The notes under the pieces were generated by a model. The model saw only the letters and a program-made list of their open reading frames with translations. It did not search any database and was not told where the DNA came from. Both the position numbers and the translations under genes were made by a program. This document shows, in pieces, positions 37,244-47,300 of a stretch of DNA of 64,000 nucleotides. Positions within the stretch are counted from its first letter, which is position 1. Each line of letters opens with the position of its first letter. This DNA is from an uncultured Pseudomonadota bacterium (GTDB lineage Bacteria; Myxococcota_A; UBA796; GCA-2862545): NCBI GenBank assembly GCA_913061235.1, contig CAJXTB010000002.1, forward strand, positions 62,001-126,000, read 5' to 3'.

Positions 37244-39667
37244 ATGCTGCGATTGTTCCTACTTGTGCTCGTGGTGGCGCTACCAGCGTGTCGCGAGTTT
37301 CGTCCGTTCGGGTGTTCGGGACGACTTGTTGAGACGTTGCCGTTGAACGTGCAGGGCATGGATTTCAACAGCGACTTTCCGAACCGGCGAGACTACGGCG
37401 AAGCGGAAAACTGCGAGTCGGCAGCGGGCTCGGAGGCCGTCTACAGGGTTGAAATGGTGGCTGGCCAGACAATGACGGTAGCGGTGCATCGAGGCAGCCT
37501 CAGAGTCAACGTGCGCCGTGATTGTTCACCGCAGACTGAGTGTTTGGAGACCACGGAAACGTACCGGCAATTGAACCAACCGTTCGGCCGACATGACTTT
37601 ACTGCAGATTCGGACGGGATTTACGTGTTCACCGTTGAAGCTGGAGCGAGGGCTGACCTCGGCGAGGTCGTTGAGTACCAATTTATCATTGGTGAATTCT
37701 CGGACGAGGTTTGCACGGACGGCGTGGACAATGATCTCGATGGCTTGGAGGACTGTGATGATCTGAGGGCGTGCTTCGATACCGATGCGTGCCCATTTAC
37801 GTGCCCAGTAGCCGAGCCGGACCACGCACCGCTGATGTTCGTGAACAACACAGCCACCCTGTCCGCATCTGTCTTTGACGACGTTGCAGCGGATGTCGGA
37901 CCGTACTCACTAGGAGATGGGTGCGCCGATTGGGAAGGGGGAAGCTCGGTCATGGCCGGCGGAAAGGCGCTTGTGTATGAGCTGGAGCTTGAGGCCGGCG
38001 AAAACGTGGTGGTACGTGATTCCAGCGAAGCCGATTTGCTCTGGCGCGTGTTGCGGGACTGCGCTCCGTTTACCCCCTGCCTCGTCAACGAACAGGTCTC
38101 TCGCCGCATAGGTGAGCTGTACAAAGCGGAAGTAGCCGAGACGGTTTTCTTGGTCGTTCAGGGTATTGATGTGGAGACGCCGCAGCGCTTCGACGCCGGC
38201 GTGAGCATTGGAACCCCGGAGACGTGCGCCGATGGCCTCGATGAGGACCTGGACGGTTTAGTCGACTGCAACGACTTCGACTGTCTCGGCACGCCGGACT
38301 GCCCCTACCACTGTGCAGCCATCGACATCACCACGGACTTGGTCGGTAACGGCATCTACACATTGTCTGGCACTTCCTTTGCCTCTGATTTCCCTCGTGA
38401 GCCTCCGTCCGATTGGTCCGAAAGGGTGGGGATTGGGTGTCTAGAACCCCAGCAGCCAAGTGCAACGTTCTCGGTTGACTTGGAGGTCGGAGAAGGCGTG
38501 AGTATTGCTGAGACGACTGGGGCTGGGGTCGCGGTAAGTGCCGCTGCCTCGTGCCTACCAGGGGCAGAGTGCATCTTCAGTTCGTACGGTTTTAGCGACT
38601 TCGGCTACGTACGCGCAAGCTTTGTCGCGCCTGAAGCTGGGACGTACACACTCTCGGTCGAACCGGAGTTGATGTCTACGGCTATCGACGAGTACGCGAT
38701 TGTCATTGAACTCCTACCCATGGAGACCTGCGACAATGGGGTTGATGACAACGAAGATGGAAACACAGACTGTTTTGACGTTGGCTGTGACTGTTTTCAG
38801 GAATGTCCCTTGGTGCAGTCGCTTCCGATACGCTCGCAGGGAGAGGACTTTGCAGCCGTATTCAGCGACGTGAGGAACTTTATCAACGAAGAAGGGTGCT
38901 CTGCCGGGCCGGTGCGCGACGTTGATGGGAACGTGGACGCTGTATTCACGGTTGGTCTAGACATGGGGCAAGGCCTCGTTGTCCGCGAGACTGGTTTCCA
39001 AGAGGTGACGATTCGGGTGCTCGACCATTGTTCTCTTGGAAGTACCTGTCTGGCGGTGGACTCAGCGAACACCCAGGAGTTGCGATTTATAGCCCCTGAA
39101 ACCGGCGAATACACGGTGGTGATTGAACAGGCGGGTTGGAGTTCTCCTTTCGATATTCTGATTGATACGTTCGAAGATGAAGACTGCCCAGACGGTCCCA
39201 ACCAGACCCTCGACGGTATTGACAACGACCTAGATGGGGCCACTGACTGTTTCGACACCGACTGCTACGACGAAGTGCTGTGCCCTGTGGAATGCACCGA
39301 CGTGCAGTCACCACGAGGCCCCATACGGGAGAGTGGCGACGACTGGTTCGGCGACTTCACCGAGACGGTGGACTTCGGCCTTGCCGCGGATTGCTGGCTT
39401 GGTGGAGGGACTGCCGCGTCGTACCAGTTCGCTCTGACCGAAGGTGATCGACTGCGGCTCGCTTCTCTTGTCGAGTTCGGATTCAGACTGCACGTTCGGG
39501 AGGGCTGTTCTCCAGCGTCGGCGTGTGTGGCGACCGCGGGAAGTAGACTGCCAACGATTGAGTTTGTGGCCCCAGCAGACGGCGTTTACACAGCGACAGT
39601 TCAGTCTGATAGTGCTCTGTCCCGTCCGCTCGACTACTCTTTTGTGATTCAGGTGGTCGAAGAATAG
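37244..39667 (+). CDS. large lipoprotein with repeated DxDNDxDGxxDC spacers
   Basis: The 807-residue product starts MLRLFLLVLVVALPAC, a lipobox with Cys16. It is made of about five repeats: a beta-sandwich unit of the pre-peptidase C-terminal (PPC) type (FTADSDGIYVFTVEAGA and relatives, VAPEAGTYTLSVE, FIAPETGEYTVVIE, FVAPADGVYTATVQ), separated by short Asp/Cys loops such as DGVDNDLDGLEDCDD and DNEDGNTDCFDVGC. These loops resemble calcium-binding thrombospondin-type spacers common in Myxococcota surface proteins. No enzyme domain is seen. GAGG ends six bases before the ATG. Probably a cell-surface structural or adhesive protein. Confidence 0.85.
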   Translation: MLRLFLLVLVVALPACREFRPFGCSGRLVETLPLNVQGMDFNSDFPNRRDYGEAENCESAAGSEAVYRVEMVAGQTMTVAVHRGSLRVNVRRDCSPQTECLETTETYRQLNQPFGRHDFTADSDGIYVFTVEAGARADLGEVVEYQFIIGEFSDEVCTDGVDNDLDGLEDCDDLRACFDTDACPFTCPVAEPDHAPLMFVNNTATLSASVFDDVAADVGPYSLGDGCADWEGGSSVMAGGKALVYELELEAGENVVVRDSSEADLLWRVLRDCAPFTPCLVNEQVSRRIGELYKAEVAETVFLVVQGIDVETPQRFDAGVSIGTPETCADGLDEDLDGLVDCNDFDCLGTPDCPYHCAAIDITTDLVGNGIYTLSGTSFASDFPREPPSDWSERVGIGCLEPQQPSATFSVDLEVGEGVSIAETTGAGVAVSAAASCLPGAECIFSSYGFSDFGYVRASFVAPEAGTYTLSVEPELMSTAIDEYAIVIELLPMETCDNGVDDNEDGNTDCFDVGCDCFQECPLVQSLPIRSQGEDFAAVFSDVRNFINEEGCSAGPVRDVDGNVDAVFTVGLDMGQGLVVRETGFQEVTIRVLDHCSLGSTCLAVDSANTQELRFIAPETGEYTVVIEQAGWSSPFDILIDTFEDEDCPDGPNQTLDGIDNDLDGATDCFDTDCYDEVLCPVECTDVQSPRGPIRESGDDWFGDFTETVDFGLAADCWLGGGTAASYQFALTEGDRLRLASLVEFGFRLHVREGCSPASACVATAGSRLPTIEFVAPADGVYTATVQSDSALSRPLDYSFVIQVVEE

Positions 39668-39721
39668 CGTTTGGCGGTGAGACCTATGCTGCTCTAGGCC
39701 GTCGAGTTGTGACCCGGACAC

Positions 39722-42319
39722 TCACCAGCGGAGACGCATCCCTAGTCGCACGCTGCGTGGGTCTTGCCGTACCAGCGCTGTGCCGAAGCTCTCCGTGTCC
39801 GCTTCATTGACGACGACGGGGACCTGACTGCCGATCAGATTGAACACGTCCGCGGTGAACTCGGCGCTGCTGTTGCGGCCAATGTCCACGGCATAGGCCA
39901 TTCGTAGGTCCACTCGGTGCGTAGCCGCAGTGCGCTCGGTTCCACGGCCGTCAAGGTACCCAACAAAGCCGTAAGGCTCTACGAGCGAGCGCCGTGAGTA
40001 CGCCCGGCCGCTGTTGAACGCGTAGATGAGGCCCAGGTTCAGCCCGAAGGGGGACGTCCATGAGCCGTTTGCACGGATCTGGTGGCGGATGTCGCTATTG
40101 AGCGGGCCGTAGGGGGCTTGTACACCCAACGGTAGCCGAACCAGGGCGTTGTCGACATGCCCCCGTGCTGTGCCCACAGTGTAGCTGGCGTAGGCGACCC
40201 AGTCGTCGCGGTGGATGCGCTGTACGGCGAGCTCTAGGGCGTTGTAGTCACGCCGATAGGTGTCCGAGAGCACCAAGACGCTTCCATCCGCAGCCAAGGT
40301 GTCCTGCGGAATTTGGCGCGTTGCGGAACGAATGCCGCGTACGCTCGTGACCACGGTAGAGCCGAACTTTTGCGACACGCCGACGACGAACCGGTCGGTG
40401 TGCTCAATGCCAATGTCGTAGCGGCGCTCGGTGACGGGGTCGAGGGTCTCGGCCCACTGCCAGTCGCCGGTCTGGTCACGTCGTTCAATGACGACGCTGT
40501 CTGGTGAGCGCGTGTTGGATGGTGCCCAGAAGGGGGCGCCGCCAACATCGTAGTATCGACCCACGTTGGCGAACAGCTTTGTGTCCCCACGTCCGAGGAC
40601 GTCGTAGGCCGCACCAAGGCGGTGGGCCGGCATGACGCGCAGGTCGAGTCCGCGCGGGATGGCGGCGACGTTGTTTCTGCCGTCTTCCACGTCAATGCGG
40701 AAGCCGATGTTGAGGTGGAGGTCTTCGGTCGGCGCCCAGTCGTCTTGGGCGAAGATGGACCACGTCGACACGCGATTACGCAGGCGTCCCGGGCTGTGTC
40801 TGCTCAAGCGGACTCCGCAGTCTGAGCCGTCAATGCGCTCGCACGGCAGACCTGGCGCTGGACCGAACTCTGTTCCCACGCTGCGAACGTCCCCATCCGT
40901 GGTGTTTCCAGTCCCGTCAATCCACGCAATCTCGCGCTGGCCGGTGTGAGTGGTGTCTGTTGAGAAGCTCAGCAGCCAGGCATCTGCGCCCGCGCGAATC
41001 CGGTGGCTTCCTGCCAGGTTGTCGGCGTACTGGGTGAACACGAAGGCACCGCCCAATCGGCCACTGCGGCGTCGCATCTCGCTGCGTGCGTTGCCGTAGA
41101 GCAACCCCTCTGAGTTGGTGAGTGAGGGGGTCAGAAGCTCGTCGGAGCCGGGGCTCGTGCGGATGGCGCGGTTGGTGTACCCAAATCGGACTTCAATGAG
41201 TCGGTCGCCGGACATCCCAAACTCAACGTCCAACAGGTGTGACTGGGACAGGCCGACCCGGTCACTCCGGGCGCCATCTGTGACGGGTTCACCGTCGAAG
41301 ACGTGGTCGGTGCGTGTTGGGGCGAGGGTACTCGAGTACCGCATGTAGATGCGCTCGTTGACCGCCCAGGTGAGCTTACCCATGCCCTGAATATTGGCGG
41401 TCTGCTCGAGTGTCTGTAGACCCTCGGGACGGACGGCGCGGTACTTGAGGTCGAAGGCGGTGAAGTAGAACAGCCGCTTGGGAACGGCTGGGCCCCCCGC
41501 GGTGAACGCGAGCGATGGCTCCCAGAACTGGCGGCGCGCGTTCGGGTCTTGGCTGTCGCCCACAATGACCGCATGCTGGTTGTAGAAGCCGGCAATGCTG
41601 CCGGTGTGCCTGTCGCCGCCGCTCTTGGTCACAATGTTCAGCAGCATTCCGGAGAACGGCCCGAACTCGGCTGGGGCGCCGTCCGTGTAGACCTGCAGCT
41701 CCTGAATGGCGTCGAAGTTTACTGTCTGGGCGAGAGAGTGGTCGCCCGGATCCCGGGTAATGATGCCGTCAATGCGGAATGAGTTGCCAAGAGCGCCCTC
41801 GCCGCGGGCAGACGACGTGGTTCCGAACTGGGAGGTGACGCCAGGCAGGGTCTCTGCGACGGACAGAAAGTCTCGGCCGACGGGTAGGTCTTGAAGGGTG
41901 TCGCCGTCTAGAACCGTGGACACGGACGACGTCGTCATGTCGAGAACGGGCTCTTGGTCCACGATCAATATGGCGCCATCATTGCCGCCAACAGACAAGA
42001 TGACGGGAACATCGGTGGTGCGGTGGGCGCGAATGACCACGCCCACCGTCACCGGTTCGGCCGATGGATGGGCAATGAGTACGCGGTACTCGCCTGGTGG
42101 CATGTCGCGCACGCGAAAACGTCCCAAGTCATCTGTAGTGGTGTACCGCTCGTGTGCAAGAGCCCCGCCACTGACCGTGACCTGGGCGCCAGGCATGCCC
42201 AAGTCCTCTTGGTCGATCACGACGCCGCGCATCTCGCCATTGTCGGCGGCCACTGCACTACTGGACATCGCCACAGCGCAGCACAGTGCCGCAAGTGTGC
42301 GAGCGGTCAGCCCCATCAT
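39722..42319 (-). CDS. Oar-like TonB-dependent receptor family outer-membrane protein
   Basis: The 865-residue product has a signal peptide ending near SSAVAADN and a carboxypeptidase-regulatory-like domain (GVVIDQEDLGMPGAQVTVSG...YTTTDDLGRFRVRDMPPG). A plug domain follows (LQDLPVGRDFLSVAETLPGV, GNSFRIDGIITRDPGD, IQELQVYTDGAPAEFG), then a long barrel with alternating strands ending SVRLGMRLRW. This is the layout of the Oar/TonB-dependent receptor group. No TonB box was identified. The substrate is unknown. It is convergent with the PPC lipoprotein gene and divergent from ndk. Confidence 0.9.
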   Translation of the reverse strand: MMGLTARTLAALCCAVAMSSSAVAADNGEMRGVVIDQEDLGMPGAQVTVSGGALAHERYTTTDDLGRFRVRDMPPGEYRVLIAHPSAEPVTVGVVIRAHRTTDVPVILSVGGNDGAILIVDQEPVLDMTTSSVSTVLDGDTLQDLPVGRDFLSVAETLPGVTSQFGTTSSARGEGALGNSFRIDGIITRDPGDHSLAQTVNFDAIQELQVYTDGAPAEFGPFSGMLLNIVTKSGGDRHTGSIAGFYNQHAVIVGDSQDPNARRQFWEPSLAFTAGGPAVPKRLFYFTAFDLKYRAVRPEGLQTLEQTANIQGMGKLTWAVNERIYMRYSSTLAPTRTDHVFDGEPVTDGARSDRVGLSQSHLLDVEFGMSGDRLIEVRFGYTNRAIRTSPGSDELLTPSLTNSEGLLYGNARSEMRRRSGRLGGAFVFTQYADNLAGSHRIRAGADAWLLSFSTDTTHTGQREIAWIDGTGNTTDGDVRSVGTEFGPAPGLPCERIDGSDCGVRLSRHSPGRLRNRVSTWSIFAQDDWAPTEDLHLNIGFRIDVEDGRNNVAAIPRGLDLRVMPAHRLGAAYDVLGRGDTKLFANVGRYYDVGGAPFWAPSNTRSPDSVVIERRDQTGDWQWAETLDPVTERRYDIGIEHTDRFVVGVSQKFGSTVVTSVRGIRSATRQIPQDTLAADGSVLVLSDTYRRDYNALELAVQRIHRDDWVAYASYTVGTARGHVDNALVRLPLGVQAPYGPLNSDIRHQIRANGSWTSPFGLNLGLIYAFNSGRAYSRRSLVEPYGFVGYLDGRGTERTAATHRVDLRMAYAVDIGRNSSAEFTADVFNLIGSQVPVVVNEADTESFGTALVRQDPRSVRLGMRLRW

Positions 42320-42425
42320 GGAGTGCCCCAGAGCAACTGCGTTGTGTGCTGGACAACATCGGTCATCTGGTTAGTCGCGCGCCTCACTTACCAAACCGCC
42401 GGCCCTGCCGGGGAGGATACTCATC

Positions 42426-42842
42426 ATGTCGCAGCGTACCCTGTCGATCATCAAGCCAGACGCCACCAAGAAGAACCTCATCGGCAAGATTGTTGCACGC
42501 TTTGAGTCCGAAGGTCTGCGTATTGCCGCAATTCGTAAGGCTCACCTGTCCCGCCCAGAGGCCGAAGGCTTCTACGCAGTGCACAGCGAGCGTCCATTCT
42601 TCGGTGAGCTCGTCGACTTCATGACCAGCGGCCCATGCGTTCTCATCGTCCTCGAAGGCGACAACGCTGTTCTCAAGAACCGCGAGATCATGGGCGCTAC
42701 CAACCCAGCAGACGCCGCTGACAACACCTTGCGCAAGCTCTACGCCGACAGCATTGGCGAGAACGCCGTGCACGGCTCCGACAGCGAAGAAAACGCAGCC
42801 ATCGAGATTGCGTACTTCTTCCAGGGCATCCAGGTCTTCTAA
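42426..42842 (+). CDS. ndk: nucleoside diphosphate kinase
   Basis: Ndk equilibrates nucleoside di- and triphosphates through a phosphohistidine. The 138-residue protein starts [20 protein letters not shown], with the catalytic His in [13 protein letters not shown] near residue 117 and the nucleotide loop [14 protein letters not shown] at 42411-42415 precedes the ATG. It has its own terminator and appears monocistronic. Confidence 0.98.
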   Translation: MSQRTLSIIKPDATKKNLIGKIVARFESEGLRIAAIRKAHLSRPEAEGFYAVHSERPFFGELVDFMTSGPCVLIVLEGDNAVLKNREIMGATNPADAADNTLRKLYADSIGENAVHGSDSEENAAIEIAYFFQGIQVF

Positions 42843-42870
42843 GGCCACGTCGAAAGACGTAGTGATGAAG

Positions 42871-42905
42871 CGGCCGCCTCCTCTTGGAGACGGCCGTTTT
42901 TCTTT
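42871..42905 (+). terminator. rho-independent terminator of ndk
   Basis: An 11-base stem (CGGCCGCCTCC / GGAGACGGCCG, one mismatch) with loop TCTT is followed by TTTTTCTTT. Confidence 0.88.
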
Positions 42906-42929
42906 GGTGGAGGTCGTACCAGGTCCATC

Positions 42930-43742
42930 GTGCTCGTTCTTGAGTACACTGTTCGCACGGAGGCCTCCTTGGCGCGTGATTCACATCTGTCGTTGTCGAT
43001 TGGACATGCGCTGTGGGAGGAGCTGTTTCGGCGCGCTCTCCCGGTTCGCATTGTTGATGGAGAGTTCGAGGCCAGCGGTGCTGTACGCGGTGCGGTCAAG
43101 CGTCTCGGCGTGCGTAATCGGGTCGCGGGACTGCTAGAAGACCGGCGTCCTCCCGAGCGTCTCACCCGGCTTACCGACCGGGCTCGCGGTGCATGGCACA
43201 AGCGTCGAGCAGGCGTGTACAAGCGAATCGATGACGTGCTTCACGTGGAGGGCTCGTGGCGTGTTGAGCTCGATGATGCGGGCACGGACCTACGCTACGG
43301 CAGCCAGCAGATCTCAGCGGATGCCTTCGTTCGCGGTACTGCGTCCGGCACCATTCGGCTGCTTGCGCGAAACATCGAGATTCCGTTCACGCTCAGCCGG
43401 CGCATTGGCGCGAGTGTGACGCTTGGAGACGTTCACTTCAGCAAAGAGAAGGACGGCGTTGTCGGCACCCTGCAAGACCTCGTCCTGCACGTCGGAGATG
43501 CCCGCACGCTTCAGCTCGTTAGCCGAATCGCAGAGCAGTTCCTTGAGCCGCAACTCGGTAATCTCAACCCACTTCCAATTCTCCGTCGTGAGCAGTTGGA
43601 GAGCTTGGTCGGACCCCTCGGCGGGCCTCTGCGCATGAACATGGGTGTAGAGATGATGGACGTCGAGATTGACGAAGACCAGCTGACTCTCAAGGTACGC
43701 TTTGGCTTTACGCAGACTGCCCTCACTGACGACCAGCGCTAA
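42930..43742 (+). CDS. hypothetical protein
   Basis: The family is not recognised. The 270-residue product has no signal peptide or transmembrane segment. An N-terminal charged helical part (LTRLTDRARGAWHKRRAGV) is followed by a beta-rich region with regular alternation (VEGSWRVELDDAGTDLRYG, VRGTASGTIRLLARNIEIPF, VGTLQDLVLHVGDARTLQLV) that could be a lipid-binding-type sheet. The GTG start at 42930 is 25 bases after the ndk terminator; the ribosome-binding site is weak. Codon choice matches its neighbours, which supports a real gene. Confidence 0.7.
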   Translation: MLVLEYTVRTEASLARDSHLSLSIGHALWEELFRRALPVRIVDGEFEASGAVRGAVKRLGVRNRVAGLLEDRRPPERLTRLTDRARGAWHKRRAGVYKRIDDVLHVEGSWRVELDDAGTDLRYGSQQISADAFVRGTASGTIRLLARNIEIPFTLSRRIGASVTLGDVHFSKEKDGVVGTLQDLVLHVGDARTLQLVSRIAEQFLEPQLGNLNPLPILRREQLESLVGPLGGPLRMNMGVEMMDVEIDEDQLTLKVRFGFTQTALTDDQR

Positions 43743-43774
43743 GCAACGGGGCAGGGAGCGTTGTGCTTCGGGAG

Positions 43775-43951
43775 TTCAGATGTCAGATTTCAGAGGTCAG
43801 AGCAGGCTTCTGCGAAGCCGGCGTTCGTTTGCTGGCCTTGGATCATCGTCTTGACCCGGAGAACGAACCGCGCTGCTATTGTTGTTTGGACGACTCAAAC
43901 TTATAGGCGCGAAGCGTCTGTTCTGACCTCTGACTCCTGACTTCTGACATC
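43775..43951. repeat. heptad inverted-arm element C
   Basis: The left arm has four NTCAGAN units at 43775-43802, preceded by TTCGGGAG. The right arm has four inverted units at 43921-43948, followed by ATCC. Inner hairpins are GGCTTC-TGC-GAAGCC (left) and AGGCGC-GAA-GCGTCT (right). The 22 bases at 43905-43926 are the exact reverse complement of 48991-49012 in element D, so C and D lie in opposite orientation. No gene is seen between 43743 and 44020. Confidence 0.88.
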
Positions 43952-44020
43952 CGTGTCTCGACCATCTCCGAGACTCCATGCGCGTCGAAGTGCGACACTC
44001 GAAATCCAAGTGGAGAACAT

Positions 44021-44353
44021 ATGTCCGACCGATTCCAGACATTTGCCGAGTTCTGGCCGTACTACCTGTCCGAACACGGTGACACGACGAACCGGCGCCT
44101 GCACTACGTTGGCTCCACGCTGGCCCTCATGAACGCTGCGGCGGCTATTGTGCTGCTAAACCCGTTCTTCCTGCTCAGCGCGGTGATCAGCGGCTACTTC
44201 TTCGCTTGGATTGGCCACTTCATTATTGAGAAGAACCGTCCGGCCACGTTCAAGTACCCATTCTGGTCGTTGTTCGCGGACTTCCGAATGTACTTCTTGG
44301 CACTGACTGGGCGTCTGCGCCCACACCTCGACCGAGCTGGTGTTGTCGCGTGA
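44021..44353 (+). CDS. Mpo1-like / DUF962 membrane protein
   Basis: The 110-residue product has the DUF962/Mpo1 pattern: FAEFWPYYLSEHGDTTNRRLHYVG at the N-terminus, two hydrophobic helices, then AWIGHFIIEKNRPATFKYPFWSLFADFRMY. The conserved His residues (SEHG, LHYVG, GHF) match those that bind iron in yeast Mpo1, an alpha-oxidation dioxygenase of 2-hydroxy fatty acids; activity of bacterial members is not established. GGAGA lies six bases before the ATG. The stop overlaps the GTG of the tricorn gene, so the two are coupled. Confidence 0.88.
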   Translation: MSDRFQTFAEFWPYYLSEHGDTTNRRLHYVGSTLALMNAAAAIVLLNPFFLLSAVISGYFFAWIGHFIIEKNRPATFKYPFWSLFADFRMYFLALTGRLRPHLDRAGVVA

Positions 44354-47300
44354 GCGTTCTACTTGTTGCTGCTCTTGCACTCGCCACAACCACCGGTGGT
44401 GTGCCGCGCTTTCCAGACATTCATGACGAGACTGTCGTCTTTACCGCAGGCGGCGACCTGTGGCGCGTGCCCGTCACGGGCGGAACCGCCGAGCGCATCA
44501 CGACGCATGAAGGGGTCGAGCGGTTTGCGCGAATCAGCCCGGATGGTTCGAAGATTGCGTTCACCGCAGCGTACGAAGGGGACCCCGATGTGTGGGTCGT
44601 CCCAGCAACTGGCGGAGCTGTTGAACGGCTGACCTACCACACCACCAACTCGCTCGATGACGTGGTGTGGGACTGGACCGCAGATGGTGAGCGGGTGCTG
44701 TTCGGCTCGCGTCATCAAGCCGAAGACTGGCGCTACCTTCAGCTGTACACGGTGGGTCTAGACGGCGGCTTGCCCGAGCCCGTGCTGATGTCCGACACCG
44801 GAATCAGTGCGTTCATGCCGGACGGTCGGCTGGTCTTCAACCGTAAGTTCCGAAACTTTCGCACGTGGAAGCGCTATCGCGGCGGCATGCAGCAAGATCT
44901 GTGGACCTATGACCCCGTGTCTGACTCGTCAGAGCGGCTGACCACGTTTGCTGGAACCGACACCTCACCCATGCCCCACGCAGACGGTAGCATCCTCTTT
45001 GTGAGTGACCGGCCGGACACTTCCGAGGACGGCGGCCCCGAATACAGCGCACGAAACCTGTTCCGCAGGGACAGCGACGGCACCGTCACCCAGCTGACAT
45101 CCCACACAGACTTCGACGTTCAGTGGCCGGCACTTCACGGGGACCGCGTGGTCTACATGCTCGCCGGTGACCTGCGCGTGTACGACATTCAGGCGGCAAC
45201 CGATACCGAACTGGACATCGTCATTCCAGACGAAGCCATGGGTACCCGTGCACAACGCGAAGAGTGGGACGCTGACCCATGGACGTCGAGCATTGGCCCG
45301 CAAGGCAAGCGCGTCGCGGTCATTGCACACGGCAATCTGTTCACGGTACCTGTCGAAGAAGGCAGCTGGCGAGCCATTGCCACAAACAGCGACGAGCGCG
45401 TCACGGAAGTCGCGTGGTCGCCAGACGGAAATGATCTGGCGTACATCTCCGACCAAAGTGGTGAACAGCAGATCTACCTGGCCACCCAATCCGGGGAGAA
45501 TGAACCGCGTGTGCTCACCACACTCAGCGGAAAGTGGCTGAGTGGCCTGACCTGGTCACTAGAGGGCGACCACATCAGCGTCATGGACCAGGAGTTCCGC
45601 TTGTGGGACTTAAACGTTGTCTCTCGCGAGATGCGTGAGGTCGACGTAGGCGAGCACGGTCCCGCCGGTAACGCCGCTTACAGCCATGATGGCGAGTGGC
45701 TGGCCTACCTCAAGAATGAAGACTCAGGACTGTCTGCGCTGTGGTTGTATGACGTTCGCAGTGGCGAAAACCATCGGGTCACCTCGGGTTTTGACGACGA
45801 CATTGATGTGGCATGGGACCCGGAAGGGCGGTTCCTATACTTGGTGTCCCGTCGCAACTTTGACCTGGTCACCAACACCTTCGAGCATCGCATGGTGCAT
45901 CGGATGACCGACCAGATCTATGCGCTGCGGTTGACCGAAGACGCCGAACACCCCGTTCCCACGCGGTCTGACGAAGAAGTGGAGGCAGACGGCACACCCG
46001 ATATCGATCCAGAGCCCGTGGACGAACGCCGACGCGAACGCCGTAAGCGGCGACGTCAGACCCAAGAAGTTGTGCCAGAAGCCCCTCGGGTTCGTATTGA
46101 TCTGGAGGGTCTAGCAGACCGCCTGCATCAGCTACCGATTGAGCCCGGTCGTTACGGGAATCTCGCCGCTACAGAAGACGGTGTTCTGTTCATGCAGCAG
46201 CCAGCGATTGATGACGGCAGCGACGGCAAGCTCATGCACTACTCCTTGGAAGACCAAGAGGTGGAGGGCATTGTCAGCGGTCCCGAAGGCTTCGAGCTGG
46301 CCGCCGGCGGCGACAAGCTGCTGTACATCGACGGCTACCGTCGGGTGTACGTGACCGATGCACGCGCAGATGGTGGACGTGGTGAGCGGGTCAGCCTGTC
46401 CGACCTGTCCGCTTGGACGAATCCCGAAGAAGAGTGGGCCCGTACACTCGACGAAGTGCGGCGCTACCTACGAGACACGTTCTACGACCCAGACATGCAC
46501 GGTCATGACTGGGACGCGCTGCACGCGCGGTACCAAGGCCTGCTGAGTCGGGCGACAGACACGTCAGATGTCTCGTGGCTCATTGGCGAGTACATCAGCG
46601 AGCTCAACGTTGGCCATGCGTATGCATGGGACGGATGGGACGGTCTGCAGGGCGTCACCACGGGCATGCTTGGAGCTGACTTGGTGAGTACCCCGGATGG
46701 GGTTCGCATTGAACGCATCTTTGCGGGCGAGCCGGGCAGGGACGACCGAACCTCACCACTGCGTGCGCCAGGCGTAGACGTCAGCGCTGGCGACTACTTG
46801 CTGGCCATCGACGGGCATGAGCTCGTCCTCGGAGACAATCCCCACAAGTGGTTGGTCGGGACGGCCGGGCGCTCGATTCGGTTGACCGTCAGCGCCAACG
46901 CGTCGGGAATCGGTTCGCGTGTTGTGACGGTGGAGCCGCTGTCGTCGGACCGTGAGCTTCGGTACTGGGAGGGAGCGCGTGAGCGTCGCGCCTATGTGCA
47001 CGAACAGACCGATGGACGCGTTGCCTATGTACACGTGCCAAACACGTCTTCCCGTGGGTATACCGAGTATGTTCGTGGCTTGTATGCGCAGCACCGCATG
47101 GACGGTATGGTCATTGACGTGCGCTACAACGGAGGCGGGTTCATCCCCGAGATGTTCGTCGAGCCGCTGTTGCGTCCGCACTACAACACCTGGGTGCCGC
47201 GCACTGGAGCCGACTGGCGCACTCCCGGTGTGGCTGTTCACGGACCCAAAGCGATGCTGACCAACGGGTACGCGGGTAGCGGCGGCGACGCTTTCCCTTA